From contig JAMPKV010000011.1 in assembly GCA_039962225.1 (NCBI GenBank), positions 1-64,000 of the forward strand: a stretch of 64,000 bases of DNA, given 5' to 3'. The stretch is from Microcoleus sp. AS-A8. GTDB lineage: Bacteria > Cyanobacteriota > Cyanobacteriia > Cyanobacteriales > Coleofasciculaceae. A program made the translations under genes and the position numbers. Positions 1 through 8,512 of the stretch are shown here, piece by piece; position 1 is the first letter of the stretch; the number at the start of each line of letters is the position of its first letter. The notes under the pieces are model-generated. The model ran no database searches and was not told where the DNA came from. It saw only the letters and a list, made by a program, of their open reading frames with translations.

Positions 1-696
1 CCTCTATTTTCTTTTCTCCTCTTTTTACCGCTGCAACGGCTTTTGAGCGTAAATCGTAACTATAAGGTGCAGGCATAACTATTGAACGCTAGCTATTACT
101 GCATCTTATCATGCTTTTGTCCTAACCCTAGCGCGTAGCGCTATAATAAGCTGTGGCGCAACTTCTAGAGGGTCAGTTTTCTAATCATCAAAACCTTGAT
201 TTTCGTTGGTGATGAGCGCCCAAATAGCCATTTTTCGTCACAGGCTGGATTACTGAACCGACGCTCTAGGCAAGGCATTCGTGGGGGAAAGGCGATCATG
301 TTCGCTCCATCTGCTTTTTCCCGCACCCTCTTGTCCTGAAAGTATGCCTTTATACCAATCCCCTAAATGCTTGATATAGATGAAGCTCAGACGCTACCCT
401 AAGGAAAATATTGATGGCGGAATTCAGTTTTCAAGCGATGGCTGCACTACAGGTCGGAGCAGAGCATTTAGCTAACCCAATATAGCTGATCTAAGATTGA
501 TGCAATCTTTATTGCAGAAGAGAAAAAAATGACGAGCGAGGAGGCTATTTCACGCCTATGCCTAGATATGGCTATGCTAGGTATCCTCTTACTTTGATCA
601 GATTCGTTCTTCAGGACGAATTTCAGAAATTGTGGCACTTAGAGCTGAAAGCGATTAGCATAGTTCTGCAAGATTGGTAGATCTGTACGTAAAACT
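1..696. other. Non-coding leader region upstream of the uxs gene
   Basis: No convincing gene is seen on either strand. The only structure noted is a short inverted repeat at 602-621 (ATTCGT / ACGAAT, 8-nt loop), about 75 bases before the uxs start. Any 5' regulatory region of uxs would lie here; no clear promoter consensus could be assigned. Confidence 0.5.
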
Positions 697-1653
697 ATGA
701 GAATTCTGGTTACAGGCGGTGCCGGTTTCATTGGTTCCCATCTGATTGATCGCCTAATGGCAGAGGGGCATGATGTTATTTGCTTAGATAACTTCTATAC
801 CGGCCACAAGCGCAATATCCTGAAATGGCTAGGTAACCCATACTTTGAACTGATTCGCCACGACATCACCGAACCGATTCGGTTAGAAGTAGACCAAATT
901 TACCACCTCGCTTGTCCAGCTTCGCCAGTTCACTACCAATACAATCCCGTTAAGACCATCAAAACCAATGTCATGGGCACTCTGCACATGCTAGGGTTAG
1001 CCAAACGGGTAAAGGCAAGATTCTTATTAGCATCTACGTCTGAAGTGTACGGCGATCCGGAAGTACATCCTCAATCAGAAGATTACAGGGGAAACGTTAA
1101 TACGATTGGTATTCGTAGCTGTTACGACGAGGGTAAGCGAGTCGCGGAAACCCTCGCCTTTGACTATCATCGGCAAAATAATGTACAAATTCGCGTAGCT
1201 CGAATTTTTAACACTTATGGGCCTCGTATGCTCGAAAATGATGGTCGGGTTGTCAGCAACTTCGTGGTGCAATCCCTCAGAGGTCAACCTTTAACCGTGT
1301 ATGGAGATGGTTCACAAACCCGTAGCTTCTGCTATGTCTCTGACTTAGTAGACGGACTGATGCGGTTGATGAATGGTGAGCATACCGGACCGATTAATTT
1401 AGGGAATCCCGGCGAATACACAATTCTGGAACTCGCTCAGGCGGTGCAGAAGATGGTGAATCCGGATGCTGAAATTATCTTTAAATCTCTTCCGCAGGAT
1501 GACCCGCGCCGCCGTCGCCCCGACATTACGAAAGCCCAGACTTTGCTCAATTGGCAACCTACGGTACCCTTACAAGAAGGGTTAAAACTGACAGTGGAAG
1601 ATTTTCAAAATCGTATAGCCTCTGCTGACGAATATCGCTTAGCTTCCATTTAA
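697..1653 (+). CDS. uxs: UDP-glucuronate decarboxylase (UDP-xylose synthase), SDR family
   Basis: Predicted to convert UDP-glucuronate to UDP-xylose in the cytosol. At 318 residues it is a complete extended short-chain dehydrogenase: the N-terminal NAD-binding glycine motif is GGAGFIG (residues 7-13), the catalytic Tyr/Lys pair is Y143 and K147 in SCYDEGKR, and [10 protein letters not shown] is characteristic of the UXS/RmlB-like group. In this family [23 protein letters not shown]-type sequence is the usual signature; here a few positions differ (R for W, T for P, I for P) without touching catalytic residues. The next gene on the same strand encodes UDP-glucose dehydrogenase, which makes the substrate, so the two form a short UDP-sugar pathway with the order reversed. 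No strong ribosome-binding site precedes the ATG. Confidence 0.93.
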   Translation: MRILVTGGAGFIGSHLIDRLMAEGHDVICLDNFYTGHKRNILKWLGNPYFELIRHDITEPIRLEVDQIYHLACPASPVHYQYNPVKTIKTNVMGTLHMLGLAKRVKARFLLASTSEVYGDPEVHPQSEDYRGNVNTIGIRSCYDEGKRVAETLAFDYHRQNNVQIRVARIFNTYGPRMLENDGRVVSNFVVQSLRGQPLTVYGDGSQTRSFCYVSDLVDGLMRLMNGEHTGPINLGNPGEYTILELAQAVQKMVNPDAEIIFKSLPQDDPRRRRPDITKAQTLLNWQPTVPLQEGLKLTVEDFQNRIASADEYRLASI

Positions 1654-1847
1654 GCAATCAACAGAATCTCAGGGTGCCGAAAAAGGATACAAAACTTAAC
1701 TTAGATTGAGCAATCCCGTGCCAAATACTACTAGTAGAGGCTTGAGAGGAATGGGTTGTTATACCTCTAGACCTCGTGTATTAGTCTTGAGATCTTCAAA
1801 GAGCTGATCTTCCCTAACTCCTATTTGTATTAGCCAGGAGCAAGAAT

Positions 1848-3242
1848 ATGCGTGTTTGTGTGATTGGGACTGGATATGTCGGTTTGGTGACGGGTGCTTG
1901 CTTAGCGCACATTGGGCACCAGGTCATCTGCGTGGACAATAATGAAGAAAAAGTCAAGTTAATGAAGTCGGGACACTCGCCCATCTACGAGCCTGGACTG
2001 TCAGAAATTATGCAGGAGGCCAGCCATTCTGGGAATCTGGAGTTTACATCAGATCTAGCAGCGGGTGTGGCTCATGGGGAAATTTTGTTTATTGCTGTAG
2101 GAACACCTGCCCTAGCGAACGGTGAAAGCGATACGCGTTATGTCGAAGCCGTAGCACGCGGCATTGGTTCCCATCTTGACGGCGGCTATAAGGTAATTGT
2201 CAATAAGTCAACCGTACCGATTGGCTCTGGTGATTGGGTGCGGATGATTGTGCTCGATGGTGTTGCAGAACGTCAGACAGCTTTGGTGACTGCGGGTGGG
2301 GGTGTTTCTGGAGAAGAAGCCCTATCACAAAGTGGCACCCAGTTTGATGTGGTGAGTAATCCAGAGTTTTTGCGGGAAGGCTCTGCTATTTACGACACAT
2401 TTAACCCAGACCGAATTGTTCTGGGGAGTACGAGTAATCGGGCGATCGCTATGATGAAGGAACTCTATGCTCCGATCACCGAGCGCCAGTTTGCAGAAGA
2501 CAAATCTCTGCCTCCAGTGCCGGTGTTAGTGACAGACATTAGCTCGGCGGAGATGGTTAAATACGCGGCGAATGCCTTTTTGGCTACCAAAATTAGCTTT
2601 ATTAATGAAGTTGCCAATATTTGCGATCGCGTCGGTGCTGATGTCACTCAAGTTGCCAAAGGCATTGGTTTAGACTCGCGGATTGGGAGTAAATTTTTGC
2701 AAGCCGGCATTGGCTGGGGTGGATCTTGTTTCCCCAAGGATGTCTCTGCACTGATTCATACCGCCGATGATTATGGCTATGAAGCTCAACTTCTCAAAGC
2801 GGCTGTTAGTGTTAATGAGCGTCAGCGCTTGATTTCCGTAGAAAAACTTCAGCAAGAACTAAAAATCCTCAAGGGGAAAACCATTGGACTACTCGGCTTA
2901 ACCTTTAAGCCCGATACTGATGATTTGCGCGATGCCCCGGCACTCAATCTGATTGAGCAACTCAACCGATTGGGCGCAAAAGTCAAGGCTTACGACCCCA
3001 TTATTTCCCAAACTGGAATGCGTCACGGGCTATCGGGCGTAATTGTGGAAACCGATCCAGAGCGACTCGCAGACAGTTGCGATGCTTTAGTCCTCGTCAC
3101 TGACTGGGAACAGTTCCGCAAGCTGGACTATACCAAGATGGCGAAGCTAATGAACAATCCGGTGATGATTGATGGTCGTAACTTCCTAGACCGGGAAATG
3201 TTAGAACGTGCCGGTTTCCACTTCCGAGGAATTGGTCGATAG
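1848..3242 (+). CDS. ugd: UDP-glucose 6-dehydrogenase
   Basis: Oxidises UDP-glucose to UDP-glucuronate with two NAD+. The 464-residue length fits the UDP-glucose/GDP-mannose dehydrogenase family. Visible features are the N-terminal dinucleotide-binding motif GTGYVG (7-12), EFLREGSAIYD near 173-183, the catalytic cysteine C294 in GGSCFPKD, and a C-terminal UDP-binding domain starting near GLTFKPDTDDLRDAPA. Residues 130-170 carry a family-typical variable insertion. An AGGAG ribosome-binding site lies about eight bases before the ATG. It follows uxs after 194 bases and probably supplies its substrate; UDP-glucuronate also serves capsule and sheath synthesis. Confidence 0.95.
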   Translation: MRVCVIGTGYVGLVTGACLAHIGHQVICVDNNEEKVKLMKSGHSPIYEPGLSEIMQEASHSGNLEFTSDLAAGVAHGEILFIAVGTPALANGESDTRYVEAVARGIGSHLDGGYKVIVNKSTVPIGSGDWVRMIVLDGVAERQTALVTAGGGVSGEEALSQSGTQFDVVSNPEFLREGSAIYDTFNPDRIVLGSTSNRAIAMMKELYAPITERQFAEDKSLPPVPVLVTDISSAEMVKYAANAFLATKISFINEVANICDRVGADVTQVAKGIGLDSRIGSKFLQAGIGWGGSCFPKDVSALIHTADDYGYEAQLLKAAVSVNERQRLISVEKLQQELKILKGKTIGLLGLTFKPDTDDLRDAPALNLIEQLNRLGAKVKAYDPIISQTGMRHGLSGVIVETDPERLADSCDALVLVTDWEQFRKLDYTKMAKLMNNPVMIDGRNFLDREMLERAGFHFRGIGR

Positions 3243-3399
3243 AAGAGTTGAACGTTGAAATTTGTGAGCGTATCTGTTGCCGTTCGCGTTAACGAGGCGA
3301 GATGCCCTACTGTTCCAAGCACCAGGAGAAGACTAAGTTGATAGGTTCCAAATTCATCGGTGATAACTTGAGCTTCCAAACCTTCAAGTTGTCACCTTC

Positions 3400-3422
3400 T
3401 AAGCGGGGCTAAGCCCCGCTTA
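3400..3422 (+). terminator. Hairpin, probable terminator between ugd and msrA
   Basis: A perfect 10-bp stem (TAAGCGGGGC / GCCCCGCTTA) with a 3-base loop, followed on the plus strand by a T-rich tract, so it could end ugd transcription. It overlaps the last codons and stop of the convergent msrA gene, and may serve both strands. Confidence 0.6.
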
Positions 3423-3891
3423 GGCGTTCTTCTTTTTTCTCGAAATACTGCTGATGTTCCTCGGTGGCTAAATAATATTCCTTCGCAGGCTTAATCTCCG
3501 TCACGATATCTTTGTCAAACTTGCCAGACATTTGCAGCTTCTGTTTTGAGCGTTTCGCTGCTTCCTCCTGCTGAGGATTGTGGAAAAAGATGACGGATCG
3601 ATATTGTTCCCCTCGGTCTGGACCTTGACGGTTTAAGGATGTGGGGTCGTGGATATTCCAAAACATATCAAGAAGCTGATCATAGCTCACTTGATTGGGG
3701 TCATATTCGACCTGTGCAACTTCCGCATGGCCTGTGATTCTCGACACAACATCGAGATAGCAAGGGTTTGGAAAATGCCCTCCCATGTACCCCACAGAAG
3801 TTAATGTTATTCCTTGAACTTTCCGAAACGCTGCCTCCACACCCCAAAAACAACCCGCTCCAAATGTTGCCTTTTCCATTGGTGTATTCAC
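3409..3891 (-). CDS. msrA: Peptide-methionine (S)-S-oxide reductase
   Basis: Repairs oxidised proteins by reducing methionine-S-sulfoxide. The signature GCFWG with catalytic C14 is near the N terminus, followed by VGYMGG, TGHAEVAQVEYDP and EHQQYFEK, all standard for MsrA; 160 residues is on the short side but complete. Two in-frame ATG codons exist (residues 1 and 5); either leaves the active site intact. The last codons coincide with a strong hairpin, which may have extended the C terminus (RLSGA) beyond the conserved domain. It is divergently arranged with the GH8 gene downstream of its promoter and convergent with ugd. Confidence 0.95.
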   Translation of the reverse strand: MNTPMEKATFGAGCFWGVEAAFRKVQGITLTSVGYMGGHFPNPCYLDVVSRITGHAEVAQVEYDPNQVSYDQLLDMFWNIHDPTSLNRQGPDRGEQYRSVIFFHNPQQEEAAKRSKQKLQMSGKFDKDIVTEIKPAKEYYLATEEHQQYFEKKEERLSGA

Positions 3892-4183
3892 TCCAATTTA
3901 GAGCAGTTCTCTAATTCCCTATTATTAGCTGAATTTCATCAGCTCACTAGCCGCTACAAACTCACCTTTGATCGAACCCTTCACCCTATTGCTCGATAGT
4001 TGTGTGCGTGTGGCGGTGGAGCAATGAAGCGAATCGTCAATTAAACTTAAAAAAATCCGGATTACATAAAAAACTGAGCGTCTTAAGTATATCAGGTTGT
4101 TGTTAAGTCGCCAAACACCCATGCCTTTGTTAAAGTGGCGACAGGGTGCAGGGAAAACAGTAACTACTTAAACCACATGGGCA

Positions 4184-5533
4184 ATGAACCCAATGCTCCC
4201 TCAATTTACTGAAATTGTCTCTCTCAATCCGCGTCAGCGGTGTTTGAGAGCGGTTACAGCCGTCGCACTTTTGCTCAGTCTAGCTGGCTGTACTTCCGGC
4301 TCTTCCAAGGGACAACCGGAAACGCCACAACCAACTTCATCCGATTCCTGGGAGTCACCAGAGCCAACACCAACGCTCAAGTTACCAACACCCACGCTGC
4401 CTGGGTTGAGGAATGCGCCATCTTTGCCAAAATCAACGGCCAACCGGGAGCTACTCGAAGACAGCTGGGACATTTATCGGCAACAATTCATTCAAGTTGA
4501 TGGGCGAGTCATCGATTATGAAGATAGCGATCGCTCTACATCTGAAGGACAAGCTTATGCTATGCTGCGAGCTGTTCTGATTGATGACCCAACCACGTTC
4601 GCTCTCTCCTTAGACTGGGCGGAAAAAAACCTCCACCGACTTTCTGAAACAGGCACTCATCGCGACCAACTTTGGGCGTGGAAGTGGGGACAGGCTCAAC
4701 CCGGAAAATGGGGGCCAATTGACAAAAATTTTGCCAGTGATGCGGATATTGATGCAATTACGGCTCTCATCCTGGCTTCACGCCGCTGGAATCAACCAGA
4801 ATACCTGAAGTTAGCACGCCGCAAGCTGCGAGATTTGTGGTACTTCTCCACGATTGAGGTGCCGGGAGGTAAACGCTATCTCCTACCAGGACCGGCAGAA
4901 GCCTTTGCGCCCACACCCACTACTATCTATCTCAATCCTTCTTATTTTGCCCCTTATGCTTTTCGTCTCTTTGCCCAGGTTGACAAAGAGCACGATTGGA
5001 TGAGTTTGGTTAAAAGTAGCTACGAGGCACTCGAACAGTCGTCCAAGGTTTCCGCTGTTGGCTTACCCAGTGACTGGATTGCCCTAGACACCCAAACCGG
5101 GAAGTACCAGCCGGTACCGCCTCAGAGCAAGCTTCAGAGCGTGTATAGTTTTGATGCCTATCGAGTTTGGTGGCGAGTGGCTTGGGATGCGGCTTGGTTT
5201 AACGCTCCCGAAGCTCAAAAATATTTAAGCACAGCGACCAAACACCTAGAGAAACAATGGGGTGAGCAAAAGCGCCTGAATGCTCGGATTGACCTCCAGG
5301 GAAAACCGACTGTGAACTACGAGGCGACATCCCAATACGCGATGCTAATACCCGCCTTTCGGTTAACCAACCCCGATTTAGCCCAGCAGTTAGTTAAGGA
5401 TAAACTCTTACCCCAATATAAACAGGGGATTTGGGATGACGAATCTGCTTACTACACCCAGAATTTGGCCTGGATAGGGCTACTTCCTCCCAATGTCCTT
5501 AGCCCTCAACTTCTACAACCTCAGTCGAAGTGA
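4184..5533 (+). CDS. Glycoside hydrolase family 8 lipoprotein (endoglucanase-like)
   Basis: Predicted endo-beta-1,4-glucanase or related glycanase acting at the cell surface. The N terminus has a hydrophobic stretch ending in the lipobox LAGC with C36, then a Ser/Thr/Pro-rich spacer (about 37-85), then a GH8 (alpha/alpha)6-barrel domain. The family's general acid is seen as E121 in TSEGQAYAM, and the aspartate-rich motif ASDADIDAITALILAS (184-199) carries the base and substrate-binding residues. Length (449 aa) equals a BcsZ-type enzyme plus lipoprotein leader. BcsZ enzymes usually sit in cellulose synthase operons; none is visible here, so the natural glucan is unknown. It is followed 93 bases later by an anchored SGNH hydrolase on the same strand, a likely partner. 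Confidence 0.88.
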   Translation: MNPMLPQFTEIVSLNPRQRCLRAVTAVALLLSLAGCTSGSSKGQPETPQPTSSDSWESPEPTPTLKLPTPTLPGLRNAPSLPKSTANRELLEDSWDIYRQQFIQVDGRVIDYEDSDRSTSEGQAYAMLRAVLIDDPTTFALSLDWAEKNLHRLSETGTHRDQLWAWKWGQAQPGKWGPIDKNFASDADIDAITALILASRRWNQPEYLKLARRKLRDLWYFSTIEVPGGKRYLLPGPAEAFAPTPTTIYLNPSYFAPYAFRLFAQVDKEHDWMSLVKSSYEALEQSSKVSAVGLPSDWIALDTQTGKYQPVPPQSKLQSVYSFDAYRVWWRVAWDAAWFNAPEAQKYLSTATKHLEKQWGEQKRLNARIDLQGKPTVNYEATSQYAMLIPAFRLTNPDLAQQLVKDKLLPQYKQGIWDDESAYYTQNLAWIGLLPPNVLSPQLLQPQSK

Positions 5534-5559
5534 CATCCTAACCCGCTAATCGAAATAAA

Positions 5560-5591
5560 TTGAAGGTTGAAGGCTTGAAGGTTTGAAGGTC
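5560..5591. repeat. Heptamer repeat TTGAAGG
   Basis: About four imperfect tandem copies of TTGAAGG lie in the gap between the GH8 and SGNH genes. A related degenerate tract lies between groEL and groES. Such short tandem heptamers are common in filamentous cyanobacteria and have no assigned function. Confidence 0.7.
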
Positions 5592-5626
5592 AGTAATACC
5601 AATTCTCTAGGAAGTATTACCCATCT

Positions 5627-7096
5627 ATGAAATCTACCATCCGTCAATTCAGGCGTCGGCATTGGTTGAAGCTATGCCTATCTTTCGTTGTCCTAATCTT
5701 GGTTGTGCTGTGCGTTCCGATGTTGAGAGCATTAGACAAAACGGCAGACTATCCACCACCTGCACCCGCGAAAGATGACTCCTATTTTGGTGCGAAAATC
5801 CAGCGAACTATGACGCTGTTGGCAACCAGCACTCCCAAGCATCGCCATCGGGTACGGATTCTTTTCTACGGTCAATCGATTACGAAACAGGATTGGTGGC
5901 TTGAGGTAGCGAAGGACTTGAGGCAACGCTTTCCTGACGCGGATTTGCAAATCGAGAATCGTGCGATTGGGGGATTCGCATCTCCTTTGCTAATCCATCC
6001 CGCTGAACATGACCTATACCCCTTCTATCCGGATCTTTTGATCTTCCATGTCTATGGGCCAGAGCCGGAATATGAGTCAATTATCGCCAACGTGCGCCGC
6101 CGCACAACCAGCGAAATTGCAATTCACTCCGACCACATCACTTGGCTACCCACGGGCACGTTTTTGGATAACGAAGAAAAGCTCAATGCCTATCAGTGGC
6201 ACGACTCTCATTCCACTGAATGGTTGCCCCAGATAGCGCAAAAGTATGACGGTGAATTAATCGAGATTCGTGAACCTTGGAAACAATACTTAAAAGATAA
6301 TTGGTTGAAACCGAAAGATTTGCTCTCGGACGACATCCACTTAAATGATCACGGCAATTTTCTGCTAGGAAGTCTCGTCAAGCGACAACTACGCTACAAC
6401 CCAAAATTTCCCAGCAACTCCTGGAAAGATTTGGTGAAAACTTATGTTGTTGGCAAAGATGTGAAGTGGAAAAATGGCAAGCTTGTTTTAGAGTTTGAGG
6501 GGAATCGGGTAGATGCTATTGCTGCCAAAGCCACTGATCGCAAATCCCACCGAGGGCGGATTTTAATTGATGGCAAACCACCCTCCCAATTTCCTGAACT
6601 GTATACCCTTACGCGTCCGAGTGAAGCGATTAGTGTGGATTGGCCAGCCATCATACAAGTCTCTTGGGAAAAACCACTGATTATTGAAGATTGGACGGCG
6701 CGAATTACTGAAATTAACCAAGATTCTAGCCAATTTCAATTTGAAGTCAGAGGCTCTAAGACTGGGTTCGATGGCAGTGGTGTGAGCGATCGCAAGTTTG
6801 TGTCTAAATCCGGTCGAGTCGTGATCGAACCGGATCACTGGTGGTTGAAAAATGCCTATGAATACTCTCGTCAGCCGATTCCAAAAGGCTTTGAGATTAA
6901 GTGGCAAGTTTTACCGATGTTTGTGGATGAATATGTTGTACCCAAGGTTGAAGACTCAAGCCAAGAGTATCTTTCAACGTTGGCACAGAATTTGAGCAAT
7001 GCTAAACATACGCTGGAAATTATCCCCAATGAAAAGGGGATTTTGCCGATTCAATCTATTCGCGTGTACCGACCTCCACTTCTAACTGAAGAGTGA
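5627..7096 (+). CDS. Membrane-anchored SGNH/GDSL-type hydrolase
   Basis: Probable carbohydrate esterase or acyl hydrolase facing the periplasm. Residues 1-14 are strongly basic and 15-36 hydrophobic, giving a signal anchor. The SGNH blocks are visible: nucleophile S84 in FYGQSITKQ, NRAIGG (111-116) as block II, and the catalytic Asp/His pair D235 and H238 in SDDIHLNDHG. The remainder (about 255-489) is a beta-rich C-terminal region with no domain I recognise. The preceding gene on the same strand is a surface GH8 enzyme, which suggests joint action on an acylated polysaccharide. It converges with the next gene, whose stop lies only 19 bases away. Confidence 0.75.
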   Translation: MKSTIRQFRRRHWLKLCLSFVVLILVVLCVPMLRALDKTADYPPPAPAKDDSYFGAKIQRTMTLLATSTPKHRHRVRILFYGQSITKQDWWLEVAKDLRQRFPDADLQIENRAIGGFASPLLIHPAEHDLYPFYPDLLIFHVYGPEPEYESIIANVRRRTTSEIAIHSDHITWLPTGTFLDNEEKLNAYQWHDSHSTEWLPQIAQKYDGELIEIREPWKQYLKDNWLKPKDLLSDDIHLNDHGNFLLGSLVKRQLRYNPKFPSNSWKDLVKTYVVGKDVKWKNGKLVLEFEGNRVDAIAAKATDRKSHRGRILIDGKPPSQFPELYTLTRPSEAISVDWPAIIQVSWEKPLIIEDWTARITEINQDSSQFQFEVRGSKTGFDGSGVSDRKFVSKSGRVVIEPDHWWLKNAYEYSRQPIPKGFEIKWQVLPMFVDEYVVPKVEDSSQEYLSTLAQNLSNAKHTLEIIPNEKGILPIQSIRVYRPPLLTEE

Positions 7097-7115
7097 AGGA
7101 TGAAAATTTCATCGG

Positions 7116-8396
7116 TTAGGTAATGGGAATAGCGATCGCAAACTCCGTTCCCTCTCCCAACACCGAATGACAAGTCAAACGACCGCCATGAATTTCTTCC
7201 ACGATCTGACGGCTAATGGATAACCCTAATCCTGTTCCTTGCCCGACGGCTTTGGTTGTAAATAATTGGTCAAAGATTCTCGACTCCACGTCTTTTGGCA
7301 TCCCGGTGCCATTGTCTTTAATCTTAATCACGACACTTTGATGATCATCACTCAGTTGAGTTTGAATCGTGATGGTATTAGGCTGCTCAGTGATTTCAGC
7401 AAAGGTAAGACTCTCATTTGAGCCTTCACAAGCATCGATCGCGTTTGCTAAAATATTCATAAATACCTGATTCAGTTGACCCAAATAGCATGGAACTAAA
7501 GGAATTTCGCCATAGTCTTTAATGACTTCAATTTCGGGACGGGTATTGTTACCTTTCAATCGATGTTGTAATATCATCAAGGTACTATCAATTCCCTCAT
7601 GAATGTTGGCTGATACTTGAGAGTCTGTATCTCCACGCGAAAAATTTCGCAGGGAGTTACTAATATGAACGAGGCGGCTGGTACTTTCTGTCATTATAGA
7701 AAGCATCCTAGGTAAGCGTTGTAAAAAATAATCTAATTTGATATTTTTCGCATGTTGCTCAATCTCTAAGCCTGGATCAGGAATTTTTTCTTGATAGAGG
7801 TGGATATGATTAATTAAATTTGCGACTCCCTCACTGGATAGCTCGGTATAGCCAGAAATACAGGTCAGTGGATTATTGATTTCGTGGGCAATACCGGCGA
7901 CTAACTGACCAAGAACCGCCATTTTTTCATGCTGGATGAGTTGAAGCTGGGTCTGTTGCAACTGATTCAGAGTTTCTCTAACTTCTTTAACATCCTTCAG
8001 GGTTTTGTTGATAGTAATCGCTAAATCTTCAAAATTTATCGGCTTGGTGATGAAGTCAACAGCACCACAATTCATGGCGGTTCTAATATTTTTCATATCA
8101 CCATAGGCGGAAATCACCACAGCCTTAAGCGTCTCATCGATTTCGCGTAGTTTATGGAGCAAGGTGAGACCATCCATCTCTGGCATATTGATATCCGTCA
8201 ACACCATGTCGATTTGGTGCTCACTTTTCAGTTTCTCTAACGCTTCTTTACCATTGTGGACAAATATCAACTCAAATTCTTTAGCAATGATCTTCTTCCT
8301 CAATCGCTGTTTAATTAGGCGCTCTAACTCTAATTCATCATCGACAATTAAGATTCTGGCTGGTGTCACGTCGCTTGGCTCTTGATCAAAACTCAC
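7116..8396 (-). CDS. Receiver-histidine kinase (REC-HisKA-HATPase)
   Basis: A two-component protein with the receiver at the N terminus: acidic pair D19/D20, phosphoacceptor D68 in LTDINMPEMDG and K118 in ITKPI. A short coiled linker (130-165) leads to HisKA with H171 in AGIAHEINNPL, followed by an HATPase domain whose N box (NQVFMNILANAIDAC) and G boxes (DNGTGMP, GTGLGLS) are intact. Soluble, with no membrane segment. It lies 116 bases downstream of the giant kinase on the same strand, so the receiver could accept phosphate from that protein's C-terminal histidine kinase and pass it on. Output partner unknown. Confidence 0.93.
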   Translation of the reverse strand: MSFDQEPSDVTPARILIVDDELELERLIKQRLRKKIIAKEFELIFVHNGKEALEKLKSEHQIDMVLTDINMPEMDGLTLLHKLREIDETLKAVVISAYGDMKNIRTAMNCGAVDFITKPINFEDLAITINKTLKDVKEVRETLNQLQQTQLQLIQHEKMAVLGQLVAGIAHEINNPLTCISGYTELSSEGVANLINHIHLYQEKIPDPGLEIEQHAKNIKLDYFLQRLPRMLSIMTESTSRLVHISNSLRNFSRGDTDSQVSANIHEGIDSTLMILQHRLKGNNTRPEIEVIKDYGEIPLVPCYLGQLNQVFMNILANAIDACEGSNESLTFAEITEQPNTITIQTQLSDDHQSVVIKIKDNGTGMPKDVESRIFDQLFTTKAVGQGTGLGLSISRQIVEEIHGGRLTCHSVLGEGTEFAIAIPIT

Positions 8397-8512
8397 ATAA
8401 ACCTCCGGGCACTCTGGAAGCTCACCTCTAGAAGAAGTGGGAGGAAAAACGACCTACCACTGTATGTTATAGACCAGATATCATAGCGATCGCTTGAGGA
8501 AGCGTCTCCGGC

